A stretch of 64,000 nucleotides of DNA from Rhodobacter sp. (GCA_027489175.1 JAIYAE010000009.1:1-64000), one strand, 5' to 3'; positions 26,675 to 35,463 are shown, counted from the stretch's first letter. The notes: generated by a model from the sequence alone, not told the origin. Numbers and translations are program-made.

Positions 26675-26772
26675 CCTTTGCCACGCCTGGGCATCGCCGC
26701 CGCATTGGAAAACTTGGTGAACACATCCTTAGCCCCGCCACCAAGCCCTTGATATCGCGGCAAACTACCAGA

Positions 26773-26789
26773 TGTCCCTGCCCGGGACA
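26773..26789 (-). terminator. Hairpin after sbtB
   Basis: TGTCCCTGCCCGGGACA, a 6-bp stem with a 5-nt loop, begins 4 nt after the sbtB stop. An identical 17-mer follows the D-amino-acid transaminase gene near 52394. There is no T-tract. Confidence 0.5.
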
Positions 26790-26793
26790 GCCC

Positions 26794-27102
26794 TCAGAAC
26801 CGCTCTGCCCGCAAGACCTCGGCATCGGTCACCCCGATCACCCCGATGTGCCGGTCGACCACCGTGAACGCCGCCTCCAGCAGGGTATCCAGCTTCTCCG
26901 GCCGTACCAGACAGACGACCGCGACCATCCCGCTGCGACCCACCTGCCCCTCCCGCGTCCAGCGCCCGGACCGACCCGATCCGCCCAGAACCGGCAGCAC
27001 CGTGAACCCCGTCACCCCGGCCTTTTCCAGCGCGGCGGTCAGCCGGCCCTCCATCGGGGCCTCGATGATGATCTCGACCCGCTTTGCCTTGTGCGTCTGC
27101 AT
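26794..27102 (-). CDS. sbtB: SbtB-like P-II signalling protein
   Basis: A 102-residue protein with the P-II ferredoxin-like fold pattern (KRVEIIIEAPMEGRLTAALEKAGVTGFTVLPV near the start, then GMVAVVCLVRPEKLDTLLEAAF). The central T-loop region is Gly/Arg-rich. It has no uridylylated Tyr signature, nor the C-terminal Cys pair of some cyanobacterial SbtB. SbtB binds adenine nucleotides and gates the bicarbonate transporter SbtA. It lies 1 nt after the sbtA stop, with a GGAGG site. Identification rests mainly on this pairing. Confidence 0.85.
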   Translation of the reverse strand: MQTHKAKRVEIIIEAPMEGRLTAALEKAGVTGFTVLPVLGGSGRSGRWTREGQVGRSGMVAVVCLVRPEKLDTLLEAAFTVVDRHIGVIGVTDAEVLRAERF

Positions 27103-27103
27103 C

Positions 27104-28081
27104 TTAGCCTCCCACAGCCTGCGCCACGGCCACCCAGGCCGGAATTCCGATCACCAGATTGAACGGGAAGGTCACCCCCAGGGACAGCGTGAGGTAGACG
27201 CTGGGGTTTGCATCCGGCAGCGCCACCCGCATCGCCGCCGGCACCGCGATGTAACTGGCCGATCCCGCCAGCACCATCATCAGCGCCACGCCCCCGGTGG
27301 ACAGCCCCAAGGCCATCCCCGCCGCAAGGCCAAACGCGGCGCCCACCACCGGCATCACCAGACCAAAGGCGAGCACCCCTGGCGTCATCACACCCTTCGC
27401 CCCGCGCATGCCCCGCCCGGCGACCAGCCCCATGTCCAGCAGGAACAGGCACAGCACGCCTTGGAACGGTGCCACGATGAACGCCTCGATCCGCGCCATG
27501 CCGGGTTGGCCGGTGACAAGGCCAATCAGGAACGACCCGACCAAAAGGACGATCGACCCGTTCAAAAGGATCTCGCGCCACAGGTCCGCATCCATCTTCT
27601 CCGCCCGCCCGCCAGAGCGGCTGGCGAGATAAAGCGCCGAGATGATCGCCGGAGCCTCCATCGCGGCGGCCACGGCCACCATATACCCCTCGGCCACCAG
27701 CCCGGCGCCTTGAACGACCGACGATCCGGTGACGAAGGTCACAATGCTGATCGACCCGTAGTGCGCTGCGACTGCCGCTGCGTCCGTCGCCGACAGCCGG
27801 GTCATCGCCTTCAGCAGGCCAAAGGCCACGAAGGGGATCACGAACGACAAGATCACCCCCACCGCCAGCGCGGCCAGAAGGGTTGCGTCCAGCCCGTGGT
27901 CGGCCACGGCCACCCCGCCCTTGAACCCGATGGAGAAGAGAAGGTAGATCGACATCCCCTTCGCCACGGCCTCGGGGATGCTCAACTCGCTCCGCGCCAA
28001 GGCCGCGAACAGACCCAGCGCAAAGCACAGGATCATCGGCGTCAAGAGGTTGGCCGTGGCCAATGACAGGATGTCTTGCAT
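27104..28081 (-). CDS. sbtA: Sodium-dependent bicarbonate transporter SbtA
   Basis: A 325-residue integral membrane protein with about ten hydrophobic segments, of the SbtA (formerly DUF897) family that imports HCO3- with Na+. Family blocks include YLLFSIGFKGGVAVADHG, AAVAAHYGSISIVTFVTG, LNGSIVLLVGSFLIGL and AGSASYIAVPAAMR. The ATG at 28081 has a GGGGGAC site. It heads a two-gene operon with a P-II-type partner, diverging from mutL by 114 nt. In a phototroph it would supply inorganic carbon. Confidence 0.92.
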   Translation of the reverse strand: MQDILSLATANLLTPMILCFALGLFAALARSELSIPEAVAKGMSIYLLFSIGFKGGVAVADHGLDATLLAALAVGVILSFVIPFVAFGLLKAMTRLSATDAAAVAAHYGSISIVTFVTGSSVVQGAGLVAEGYMVAVAAAMEAPAIISALYLASRSGGRAEKMDADLWREILLNGSIVLLVGSFLIGLVTGQPGMARIEAFIVAPFQGVLCLFLLDMGLVAGRGMRGAKGVMTPGVLAFGLVMPVVGAAFGLAAGMALGLSTGGVALMMVLAGSASYIAVPAAMRVALPDANPSVYLTLSLGVTFPFNLVIGIPAWVAVAQAVGG

Positions 28082-28195
28082 GTCCGTCCCCCGTTTTCCT
28101 GTCGTATGACACGGGCGCAGAATTCTGCAACCCCGGGGCCCCATAATCCTGTTTCGTTCTTCCCCGACTCAGGGCCCCCTGCTACAGATAGAGGC

Positions 28196-30043
28196 ATGAC
28201 CGTTCACACCCCCAAGATAACGGGCGCCGATGGCCGCCCCGCGATCCGCCAACTGGATGAGGCGGCGATCAACCGCATCGCGGCGGGTGAGGTGGTGGAA
28301 CGTCCCGCAAGCGCTGTGAAGGAATTGGTTGAGAACGCGCTCGATGCCGGGGCAGGGCGCATCCAGATCGACATTGGCGGTGGCGGCAAGACGCTGATCC
28401 GCGTCACGGATGACGGCTGCGGGATGACGGCGGCAGACCTGCCGCTGGCCCTGTCGCGCCATGCGACGTCAAAGATCGACGGGTCTGACCTTCTGGACAT
28501 CCGCAGTTTCGGGTTCCGGGGCGAGGCGCTGCCCTCGCTTGGTGCTGTGGGCCGGTTGACCATCACCTCGCGTGCCGAAGGGCATGAGGGCGCGCAGATC
28601 GCTTGCGATGCGGGCCGCCTGTCGCCGCCCCGCCCCGCCGCGCTGTCGCGCGGCACCGTGGTCGAACTGCGGGACCTCTTCTGCGCCACCCCGGCGCGGC
28701 TGAAATTCCTGCGCTCTGACCGGGCCGAGATGCAGGCCGTGGCCGAGGTGGTGCGCCGTCTGGCGATGGCTGAACCGCAGGTTGGCTTTACCCTGCGCGA
28801 AGTGGGCGACGGGGCCGAAGCGCGCGTCCTCTTCCGCGCCGATCCGCAGCCGGGTGACATGTTCGACGCGCTGGAGCTTCGGCTTGCCGGCGTCCTTGGC
28901 CGTGATTTCACCGAAAACGCTTTGCGCATCGATGCCGAACGCGAAGGCCTGCGCCTGCAAGGCTATGCCGCCCTGCCCACCTATTCGCGCGGATCATCGG
29001 CGCAGCAGTACCTTTTCGTCAACGGTCGCCCGGTGCTGGACCGGATGCTGTTCGGGGCCCTTCGCGCCGCGTATTTCGACGTCCTATCCCGTGACCGCCA
29101 CCCCGCTGCCGTGCTGAACCTGATCGTCGATCCGCAGCGCGTGGACGTGAACGTGCACCCCGCGAAGGCCGAAGTGCGGTTCCGCGAACCCGATGCCGCG
29201 CGGTCCCTGATCATCACCGCGCTGAAATCGGCGCTGACCGGGGCGGGGCATCGCGCGTCCTCAACCGTAGGGGCCGAGACCCTGCAGGCCTTTCGGCCAG
29301 AGGCCCGCGTCTACCAGATGGACCGGCCCAGCCCGCAAGGCATCGCTCGCGCCTTTGCCTTCCAGGCCCCCAATCCCGGCCTGACGGGCTTTGCCGAAGC
29401 CCCGCAAGCCGCGACCTTCGCCAGCGAAGAGCGGGCGCAGCCCGACGATGAGCGGACCGAGGCGCACCCCCTTGGCGCCGCCCGGGCGCAGCTGCATGAA
29501 AATTACATCCTCGCCCAGACCGCGAGCGGCATCGTTATCGTTGACCAGCACGCGGCCCACGAACGCCTCGTCTACGAACGCCTGAAGCGCCAGATGGCCG
29601 AGACGGGGATCCGCGCGCAGGCCCTGCTGATCCCGGAAATCGTGGAGCTTTCGCCAACCGATGCCGCCCGCCTCCTCGACGTCGCCCCCGCGCTGGCCAA
29701 GGTCGGCCTCGGGATCGAACCCTTCGGCGGCAGTGCCATCGCCATCCGCGAAACCCCGGCAATCCTTGGCCCGGTCAACGGGGCTTCGCTTTGCCGCGAT
29801 ATCCTGGATGAGCTTGCCGACGCGGGCGATAGCCAGTTGGTGCAGGCCAGGATCGACGCCATCCTCAGCCGCATGTCCTGCCACGGCTCGGTCCGTTCCG
29901 GCCGCCAGCTGCGGGCGGAGGAGATGAATGCCCTTCTGCGCGAGATGGAGGCGACACCCCTTTCCGGCCAGTGCAACCACGGCCGCCCGACCTATGTGGA
30001 ACTCAGCCTCCACGACATCGAACGCCTGTTCGGCCGCCGATGA
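28196..30043 (+). CDS. mutL: DNA mismatch repair protein MutL
   Basis: MutL couples MutS recognition to strand excision. The 615-residue protein has the GHL ATPase motifs KELVENALDAGA, DDGCGM and SFGFRGEALPSLGAV, then FVNGRPV and the VNVHPAKAEVRF block. The C-terminal half carries DQHA-x2-E-x4-E (450-461), the metal-binding endonuclease signature, and a QCNHGRPT motif. This MutL should therefore nick DNA itself, as in bacteria without MutH. The start at 28196 has a GAGG site. It overlaps rmuC (ATGA). Confidence 0.97.
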   Translation: MTVHTPKITGADGRPAIRQLDEAAINRIAAGEVVERPASAVKELVENALDAGAGRIQIDIGGGGKTLIRVTDDGCGMTAADLPLALSRHATSKIDGSDLLDIRSFGFRGEALPSLGAVGRLTITSRAEGHEGAQIACDAGRLSPPRPAALSRGTVVELRDLFCATPARLKFLRSDRAEMQAVAEVVRRLAMAEPQVGFTLREVGDGAEARVLFRADPQPGDMFDALELRLAGVLGRDFTENALRIDAEREGLRLQGYAALPTYSRGSSAQQYLFVNGRPVLDRMLFGALRAAYFDVLSRDRHPAAVLNLIVDPQRVDVNVHPAKAEVRFREPDAARSLIITALKSALTGAGHRASSTVGAETLQAFRPEARVYQMDRPSPQGIARAFAFQAPNPGLTGFAEAPQAATFASEERAQPDDERTEAHPLGAARAQLHENYILAQTASGIVIVDQHAAHERLVYERLKRQMAETGIRAQALLIPEIVELSPTDAARLLDVAPALAKVGLGIEPFGGSAIAIRETPAILGPVNGASLCRDILDELADAGDSQLVQARIDAILSRMSCHGSVRSGRQLRAEEMNALLREMEATPLSGQCNHGRPTYVELSLHDIERLFGRR

Positions 30044-31200
30044 TTACCCTTTTCGGCCAGACCTATGCTTGGAACTCGCCCGAGGTGCTGCTTGTCGGCG
30101 CGGTGGCGCTGGTCCTCCTCGCGCTTCTTCTGCTGATCCTGCGCTCTGTCAGCCGGTCCGCCACGGCGGCAGAACCCCTGGCGCGGGAAATCGGCTGGCT
30201 TTCCAGCCGCATGCAGCAGTTGGGCGATGGGCAGGAACGGCTGGCCGGGGGCCTTCATCATGTGTCCGAGGCGCAGGCCGTCAGTCAGACCGCCATGCTG
30301 CAGGTGATGGAACAGCGCCTGGCCGAGGTTCAGCGCCAGATGACCGAGGCGCTGCATGGCACCTCAACCCGCACCGCGCGCAGTCTGGGGGAATTGCAGA
30401 CGCGGCTGGAAACTATCGACAAGGCGCAGGCGAATATCGAGAAGCTTTCGGGGAACGTGCTGAGTTTGCAGGATATTCTATCCAACAAGCAGACCCGCGG
30501 CGCTTTCGGGGAAATCCAGCTGCATGACATCGTGCAAAAGGCCCTGCCGAAGGACGCCTACACGATGCAGGCGACCCTTGGGAACGGCAAGCGCGCCGAT
30601 TGCCTGATCCACCTGCCCAATCCCCCCGGCCCCATCGTGATCGATGCGAAATTCCCGCTTGAGGCGTATGAGGCGATCCGCCGCGCCGACACCCCGCGCG
30701 GCGTGGTTGAGGCGGCGCAACAGATGCGCACCGCCGTCCGCGCGCATATCCGGGCGATATCAGAGAAATACATCATCGAAGGCGAGACCGCCGACGGCGC
30801 GCTGATGTTCTTGCCGTCCGAGGCGGTCTATGCGGAACTCCACGCCAACTTCCCCGAGATTGTGCGGGAAGGTTTTGCGGTCAAGGTCTGGATCGTTTCG
30901 CCCACCACCTGCATGGCGACGCTGAACACCATGCGCGCGGTGCTGAAAGATGCCCGCATGCGCGAACAGGCGGGCGCGATCCGCAAGGAACTGGCGCTCC
31001 TTTATGCTGATGTTGACCGCCTAGGCACGCGGGTCGAAAGCCTGGACCGGCATTTCGGGCAGGCGGCCAAGGATATCGAGGAGATCAAGATCTCGTCCGA
31101 TAAGGCGGGCAAACGCGCCCGCCGTCTGGACAATTTCGACTTCGAGGAAATCGCCCCGGAAGACCCGGTCAAGGTGATCGGCCCGACCGCCGCCGAATGA
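30040..31200 (+). CDS. rmuC: DNA recombination protein RmuC homologue
   Basis: A 386-residue protein with an N-terminal membrane anchor (VLLVGAVALVLLALLLLILR), a long coiled-coil segment to about residue 150, and the RmuC nuclease-like domain (TRGAFGEIQLHDIV, GKRADCLIHLPNPP, VIDAKFPLEAYEA, FLPSEAVYAEL). RmuC limits recombination at inverted repeats in E. coli. The ATG at 30040 overlaps the mutL stop, so both DNA-maintenance genes are co-expressed. Confidence 0.94.
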   Translation: MITLFGQTYAWNSPEVLLVGAVALVLLALLLLILRSVSRSATAAEPLAREIGWLSSRMQQLGDGQERLAGGLHHVSEAQAVSQTAMLQVMEQRLAEVQRQMTEALHGTSTRTARSLGELQTRLETIDKAQANIEKLSGNVLSLQDILSNKQTRGAFGEIQLHDIVQKALPKDAYTMQATLGNGKRADCLIHLPNPPGPIVIDAKFPLEAYEAIRRADTPRGVVEAAQQMRTAVRAHIRAISEKYIIEGETADGALMFLPSEAVYAELHANFPEIVREGFAVKVWIVSPTTCMATLNTMRAVLKDARMREQAGAIRKELALLYADVDRLGTRVESLDRHFGQAAKDIEEIKISSDKAGKRARRLDNFDFEEIAPEDPVKVIGPTAAE

Positions 31201-31206
31201 AACCCC

Positions 31207-31281
31207 GCCCCGGACCTGATCCGGGGCCTCATCCGACGTCAGCACTTGCCGCAACGGGAGGTCCCGGGGCAAGCCCGGGAC
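31207..31281. terminator. Two GC-rich hairpins after rmuC
   Basis: Hairpin one has GCCCCGGA/TCCGGGGC arms at 31207-31214 and 31220-31227. Hairpin two has GTCCCGGG/CCCGGGAC arms at 31261-31268 and 31274-31281. Both have 5-nt loops and lie between rmuC and hutD. No T-tract. Their CCCGGGAC arms resemble the TGTCCC hairpins elsewhere in the window. Confidence 0.5.
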
Positions 31282-31318
31282 GGGTTGTCATTGTCAGAGC
31301 GGCGCGCAAAATGAGCCC

Positions 31319-31861
31319 ATGATCCTGCGCCACCTCACCCCCGCCGACTATACCCGCCAGCCCTGGAAGAACGGGCGTGGTGTGACGGTTGAGATGTGGC
31401 GGCTGGAGGCGGATGGCCAGCTTCTGGCTCGTCTGTCGCGCGCGTCGGTGGTGGAAGACGGGCCGTTTTCGCTGTTTCCGGGGATTGAGCGGAACCTGAC
31501 GGTTCTGTCCGGCCCCGGGTTCCGGCTGATGGGTGAGGGGCATGATTTCCGGTGCGATCCGCTGATCCCGGTCGCCTTTCCGGGCGATGTCGCCCTGACC
31601 GCGACGGAGACCAACGGCCAGCAATCTGATGATTTCAACGTGATGACCGCGCGGGGTTTGCCCAAACCAGAGGTCGCCTTGGCGCAGAACGACAGCTTGC
31701 CAGTCGGTGGCCTGCTTGCGCTTTACGCGCTGGGACCGGTGTTGGTGGATAGGCGCCAGCTGGAACGGGAGGACCTGCTGATAACGAACGGGCCAGTCAC
31801 CCTGACTGGTGACTGGCCCGTTCTCGTCGTCCGGTTTCAGGGTCTGACCGATGCCTTCTGA
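31319..31861 (+). CDS. HutD/Ves family protein
   Basis: A 180-residue cupin-like protein. The N-terminal ADYTRQPWKNGRGVTVEMW block and ASVVEDGPFSLFPGIERNLTVLSG are characteristic of HutD, a protein often encoded with histidine-utilisation genes and of unclear function. No hut gene is nearby, so a role in histidine breakdown is not supported here; the E. coli homologue Ves is linked to cold adaptation. It converges with chrR with an 18-nt gap. Confidence 0.85.
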   Translation: MILRHLTPADYTRQPWKNGRGVTVEMWRLEADGQLLARLSRASVVEDGPFSLFPGIERNLTVLSGPGFRLMGEGHDFRCDPLIPVAFPGDVALTATETNGQQSDDFNVMTARGLPKPEVALAQNDSLPVGGLLALYALGPVLVDRRQLEREDLLITNGPVTLTGDWPVLVVRFQGLTDAF

Positions 31862-31879
31862 AGGCCCCTGAACCCGGTA

Positions 31880-32524
31880 TCAGATGCGGAACAACGGCTG
31901 CGCCAGACGCGGCAGCACCGACCGGAAGCGCAAGGGCGCGTCGGTTGCGGCCAGGCAGATGCAATCCTGACCGGCAAGGGCCACGGGCGTATGCTCCAGC
32001 TCTTCATCGGCAATTTCGATGTCGCCGCGGTTGAAGCGGGCATTGTCATCGGCGAAAGCGCCTTGCAGGACAAGCGTCAACTCCATCCCGCGGTGACCGT
32101 GGTCGGGCACCGCCGTTCCCGCCGGGATATACAGCAGCCGGGCCGAGGCATCGCGCCCGGTTGGCAGGATGGCCTGCTTCACGCCACCACCGATCCGCCG
32201 CCACCGCACGGCGCTAAGGTCGCCACCGATATAATCAGCCAAGGGGGCAGGGAAGATGCCTGCAGGCTTCAAAGGCTCCGCCCGGGTGGCCTGCGGCAGG
32301 CCATCAATCCGGGAGAGGGCCGCTTCAAGCGCCGCTTCGCCCATCGTCATCTCGTCAATCTCTTCAATCAGCGCGCCGCCCACGGCGTCAAACGCAGCCA
32401 TCCGCGACCGGCATTCATCGCAAAGCGACACATGCGTGGCGACAACCAGATTGAAGGCTTCGGGCAGTTGTCCGGCCGCGTAGGCCATCAGCAACTGATC
32501 CGAAAGATGGTGCCGTATCGTCAT
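31880..32524 (-). CDS. chrR: Anti-sigma factor ChrR
   Basis: ChrR holds the ECF sigma factor RpoE inactive until singlet oxygen appears. The 214-residue protein has the N-terminal zinc anti-sigma ligands His6, His31, Cys35 and Cys38, the same positions as in R. sphaeroides ChrR. A C-terminal cupin domain has His142, His144, Glu148 and His178 as candidate zinc ligands. The start MTIRHHLSD at 32524 matches the family; an ATGA-overlapping Met six codons upstream is an alternative. It follows rpoE in one operon. Confidence 0.96.
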   Translation of the reverse strand: MTIRHHLSDQLLMAYAAGQLPEAFNLVVATHVSLCDECRSRMAAFDAVGGALIEEIDEMTMGEAALEAALSRIDGLPQATRAEPLKPAGIFPAPLADYIGGDLSAVRWRRIGGGVKQAILPTGRDASARLLYIPAGTAVPDHGHRGMELTLVLQGAFADDNARFNRGDIEIADEELEHTPVALAGQDCICLAATDAPLRFRSVLPRLAQPLFRI

Positions 32525-32538
32525 TTCCGTCCAGTCCT

Positions 32539-33162
32539 TCACGTCATGTGGTGGCGCAGTTTGTCCAGCGCCAGCCGGATGCGCGATTTGATCGTTCCCA
32601 GAGGTAGGCCAGTTTCCGCAGCAATCTCGCTATGCGACAATTCGCCGTAGAAGGCCCTTTCGATCAAGGCGCGTTGTTTTGCGGGCAATTGGGCCAAGGC
32701 CTGACCCAACCGTTCAGTGTCTTGCTGGGCTTCCATCACCTCGGCCTGATCAGGTTCAGGCTCTGGCCCCCAGTCGAGTTCTTCCGGCTCGGCGCGGCGA
32801 TCCTTGCGCAGCGCATCGATCCGCTTGTTCCGCGCGATGGTATAGACCCAGGTCGATACCGAGGCCCGCGCGGGGTCAAACAGGTGCGCCTTCTGCCATA
32901 GCGTCGCCATGACATCTTGCGCGCATTCTTCGGCCAGGGCGGCCCCGGCACCCGACTTCATCAAGAACCCCTTCACCCGGGGGGCGAAGTGGCGAAAAAG
33001 CTGCGCGAACGCCGCCTTGTCCTGACGGTCGCGCACCCTGATCAGCAGGCCTGCCCAATCCGTTCCATCTTGCGCCTTCGCCACCGGTCGATCCTTCTGC
33101 CCGGGCAACTCCTTCCCGACGGCCACAACACCTGGTTGCAGCGGGCCGGATTGCTCCGTCAT
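32539..33162 (-). CDS. rpoE: RNA polymerase ECF sigma factor RpoE (singlet oxygen response)
   Basis: A 207-residue ECF sigma factor of the RpoE/ChrR group. Region 2 reads ARVKGFLMKSGAGAALAEECAQDVMATLWQKA with WVYTIARNKRIDALRK, and region 4 reads LPAKQRALIERAFYGELSHSEIAAETGLPLGTIKSRIRLA. The start at 33162 is placed downstream of a sigma-E-like promoter on the same strand; in-frame Mets at 33186 and 33189 fall at or before the expected transcript start. It is co-transcribed with chrR and diverges from an operon known in R. sphaeroides to belong to the RpoE regulon. Confidence 0.95.
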   Translation of the reverse strand: MTEQSGPLQPGVVAVGKELPGQKDRPVAKAQDGTDWAGLLIRVRDRQDKAAFAQLFRHFAPRVKGFLMKSGAGAALAEECAQDVMATLWQKAHLFDPARASVSTWVYTIARNKRIDALRKDRRAEPEELDWGPEPEPDQAEVMEAQQDTERLGQALAQLPAKQRALIERAFYGELSHSEIAAETGLPLGTIKSRIRLALDKLRHHMT

Positions 33163-33193
33163 AACCGGTCTGGTGGCGTCAAGCATCATGGCA

Positions 33194-33223
33194 CATTTAC
33201 GCACCCTGACGCCCGGCGGATCA
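33194..33223 (-). promoter_or_regulatory. Sigma-E-type promoter for rpoE-chrR
   Basis: On the minus strand TGATCC (33223-33218) is followed by exactly 18 nt and TAAATG (33199-33194). This matches the R. sphaeroides RpoE promoter pattern TGATCC-N18-TA(A/T)-rich, implying autoregulation. The predicted transcript start falls about 20 nt upstream of the chosen rpoE start codon. Confidence 0.75.
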
Positions 33224-33365
33224 TTCTTAACTGTCGGCCCGGGCAGAAATCTTTTCAGGAAGACCTGTCAGAACCCTGCCGCGAAAAACCATCTGGATCG
33301 GCCGTAAAAGCTGTCAAGGGTTGGATGTCAACTTCATTTGACAGCCCAGTTTTGCCCGGCCACTG

Positions 33366-33395
33366 TGATCCGACCGCTGCGCTGCCGCGTAATCT
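33366..33395 (+). promoter_or_regulatory. Sigma-E-type promoter for the divergent operon
   Basis: TGATCC (33366-33371), 18 nt, then TAATCT (33390-33395) on the plus strand. It has the same spacing as the promoter serving rpoE. The FAD oxidoreductase start codon lies 27 nt downstream, with an AAGGA site in between. Confidence 0.8.
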
Positions 33396-33421
33396 TGCGG
33401 TCCTCAAGGAAAGTAGCCTGC

Positions 33422-34717
33422 ATGCCGTTTGAGACTTTTGGTTCTGCCCGCCGCCGCGTTGCCGTTATCGGAGGGGGGATTTCCGGCATGGCCGCAGCGC
33501 ATCTTCTGGCCGACACCCACGCCGTGGTTCTGTATGAGGCGGAGGGTCGCCTTGGCGGCCACGCCCGCACCGTGATTGCGGGCAAACGCAAGGACCAGCC
33601 AGTCGATACCGGCTTCATCGTCTACAACAACGTGAACTACCCGCATCTGGTGAAGCTGTTCCAGAAGCTGGCCGTGCCGACGGTCGAAAGCAGCATGAGC
33701 TTTGGGGCCTCGATCAAGGGCGGCAAGCTGGAATATGGCCTCGCCTCGGTCGATGCGATCTTTGCGCAACGGCGCAATGCCCTGAACCCGCGCTTCTTGC
33801 GGATGATCTCGGACATCCTGCACTTCAACCGCAATGCTGAAGCGATGGCGAGCGATCCGTCGATGACGATCCGCGATCTTCTGGCCCGGCTTGGCACCGG
33901 GGATTACTTCCGCGACCATTACATTACCCCGTTTTCCGGCGCGATCTGGTCCACCCCCACCTCTGGCATCCTTGATTTCCCGGCCCAGGCGCTGGTGCGG
34001 TTCTTCCGCAACCACGCGCTTCTGGATTTCGACGGCCAGCACCAGTGGTACACGGTTAAGGGCGGCTCGATCGAATATGTCCGCCGCCTGCAATCCGCGA
34101 TGGTTGCGCAGGGGGTCGATATCCGCACCTCCACCCCCATTGCCGCTGTCCGGCGTGAGGCGGGGTCGGTCCTGGTCCGCGCCACCGGGGATGAGTGGGA
34201 ATTGTTCGATGACGTGATCTTCGCCACCCATTCCGACCAGACCCTGCGCCTGCTGTCTGACGCAACGCCGCATGAGGCGGGAAACCTTGCCGCGATCCGC
34301 TATCAGCCGAATGAAGCGGTCCTGCATTCCGACACCAGCCTGATGCCGAAATCGCGCAAGGTCTGGTCGTCCTGGTCCTATGTCGAACCGAAAACCGGCG
34401 CGGGCGACAAGATTGACCTGACCTATTGGATGAACTCCCTGCAGCCGATCCCGCAGGATGACCCGCTGTTCGTCACCCTGAACACCACCCGCCCGATCAA
34501 GGATGCGCTGATCCATGATGTGAACACCTTCCACCACCCGGTGTTCGACGTGGCCGCGCTGGAGGCTCAGGCCGCGATCCGCGCCACCAATGGCCGCCAG
34601 AACACCTGGTTCTGCGGCGCCTGGATGCGCAACGGCTTTCACGAAGACGGTTTCGCCTCGGCGGTTGATGTGGTCACCGGCATGACCGAGCGCCTGGCGA
34701 CACGGGTCGCCGCCTGA
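33422..34717 (+). CDS. FAD-dependent amine oxidase-type oxidoreductase (RpoE regulon)
   Basis: A 431-residue flavoprotein with the dinucleotide-binding loop VAVIGGGISGMAAAHLL near the N-terminus, followed by YEAEGRLGGHARTV, typical of amine oxidase/phytoene desaturase-like proteins. It is the counterpart of the first gene (RSP1091) of the R. sphaeroides RpoE-dependent operon that contributes to survival of singlet oxygen. The enzyme chemistry is unknown; homologues are often annotated near cyclopropane fatty acid synthases, suggesting lipid modification. It overlaps the DUF1365 gene by one base (TGATG). Confidence 0.9.
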   Translation: MPFETFGSARRRVAVIGGGISGMAAAHLLADTHAVVLYEAEGRLGGHARTVIAGKRKDQPVDTGFIVYNNVNYPHLVKLFQKLAVPTVESSMSFGASIKGGKLEYGLASVDAIFAQRRNALNPRFLRMISDILHFNRNAEAMASDPSMTIRDLLARLGTGDYFRDHYITPFSGAIWSTPTSGILDFPAQALVRFFRNHALLDFDGQHQWYTVKGGSIEYVRRLQSAMVAQGVDIRTSTPIAAVRREAGSVLVRATGDEWELFDDVIFATHSDQTLRLLSDATPHEAGNLAAIRYQPNEAVLHSDTSLMPKSRKVWSSWSYVEPKTGAGDKIDLTYWMNSLQPIPQDDPLFVTLNTTRPIKDALIHDVNTFHHPVFDVAALEAQAAIRATNGRQNTWFCGAWMRNGFHEDGFASAVDVVTGMTERLATRVAA

Positions 34718-35463
34718 TGCAGGTCCAAAGGATCCGGGCCGAGACGTTTCACGGTCGCAAGGGCCCGGTCCGCAACGCCTTTCGCTATACGGTCGACTAC
34801 ATCCTCTTGGACCCGGACAAGGCCTTCGGTCCGCGGCTCTTCTCGCGCAACCGCGGCAACCTCATGTCTCTGCAGGACGCGGACCATGGCGGCGTGCCGG
34901 GGCAGGGCCGGGGTGCCCCTTGGGCGCGTGAGGTGCTGGCCGCGCATGACCTGCCCGCTGACCGGCTTCTCCTCCTCGCGCAGCCGCGCCTTCTGGGCCA
35001 TGTCTTCAACCCGGTCAGTTTCTGGCTGGCCTATGACCGGCTTGGCCACCTGCGCGCCGTGATCGCCGAGGTATCGAATACCTACGGTGACCGGCATTCC
35101 TACCTGTGCCATCGTGACGACCGCGCCCCCATCACGCGAGAAGATACGATCACCGCGCAGAAGATCTTCCACGTCTCGCCGTTTCAGCCGGTTGAGGGGA
35201 CCTATGCCTTCCGCTTCGACATCCGGCCTGACCGGATCGGAATCTGGATCGACTACACCACTGCCACGGGCGGCCTTTTCACCAATCTGATCGGCCCGCG
35301 TGCGCCCCTGACCAATTGGGGCATCCTTGCCTCGGCCTTCCGTCGCCCCTTCGGCTCGCGCCGTGTGCTGGCGCTGATTCATTGGCAGGCCCTGAAACTG
35401 GCGCTGAAGCGGGTCAAGTTCAACGCGCGCCCAACCCCCCCCGGCGAAGACGTCTCGCGATGA
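34717..35463 (+). CDS. DUF1365 family protein (RpoE regulon)
   Basis: A 248-residue DUF1365 protein. Recognisable blocks are ETFHGRKGPVRNAFRYTVDY, PRLLGHVFNPVSFWLAYD, EVSNTYGDRHSYLC and KIFHVSPFQPVEGTYAF. The family is usually encoded next to an FAD amine oxidase-like protein, as here, and often with a cyclopropane synthase; no such synthase is present. The function is unknown, perhaps lipid-related. The operon is interrupted after this gene by 154 nt holding an intergenic repeat. Confidence 0.9.
   Translation: MQVQRIRAETFHGRKGPVRNAFRYTVDYILLDPDKAFGPRLFSRNRGNLMSLQDADHGGVPGQGRGAPWAREVLAAHDLPADRLLLLAQPRLLGHVFNPVSFWLAYDRLGHLRAVIAEVSNTYGDRHSYLCHRDDRAPITREDTITAQKIFHVSPFQPVEGTYAFRFDIRPDRIGIWIDYTTATGGLFTNLIGPRAPLTNWGILASAFRRPFGSRRVLALIHWQALKLALKRVKFNARPTPPGEDVSR

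Noticed and set aside
26575-26760. Small Arg/Pro-rich proteins and a longer N-terminus for BciA encoded across the repeat
   Set aside because: Conservation between the two copies is at nucleotide level with length changes not in multiples of three; BciA homology starts at 26556.
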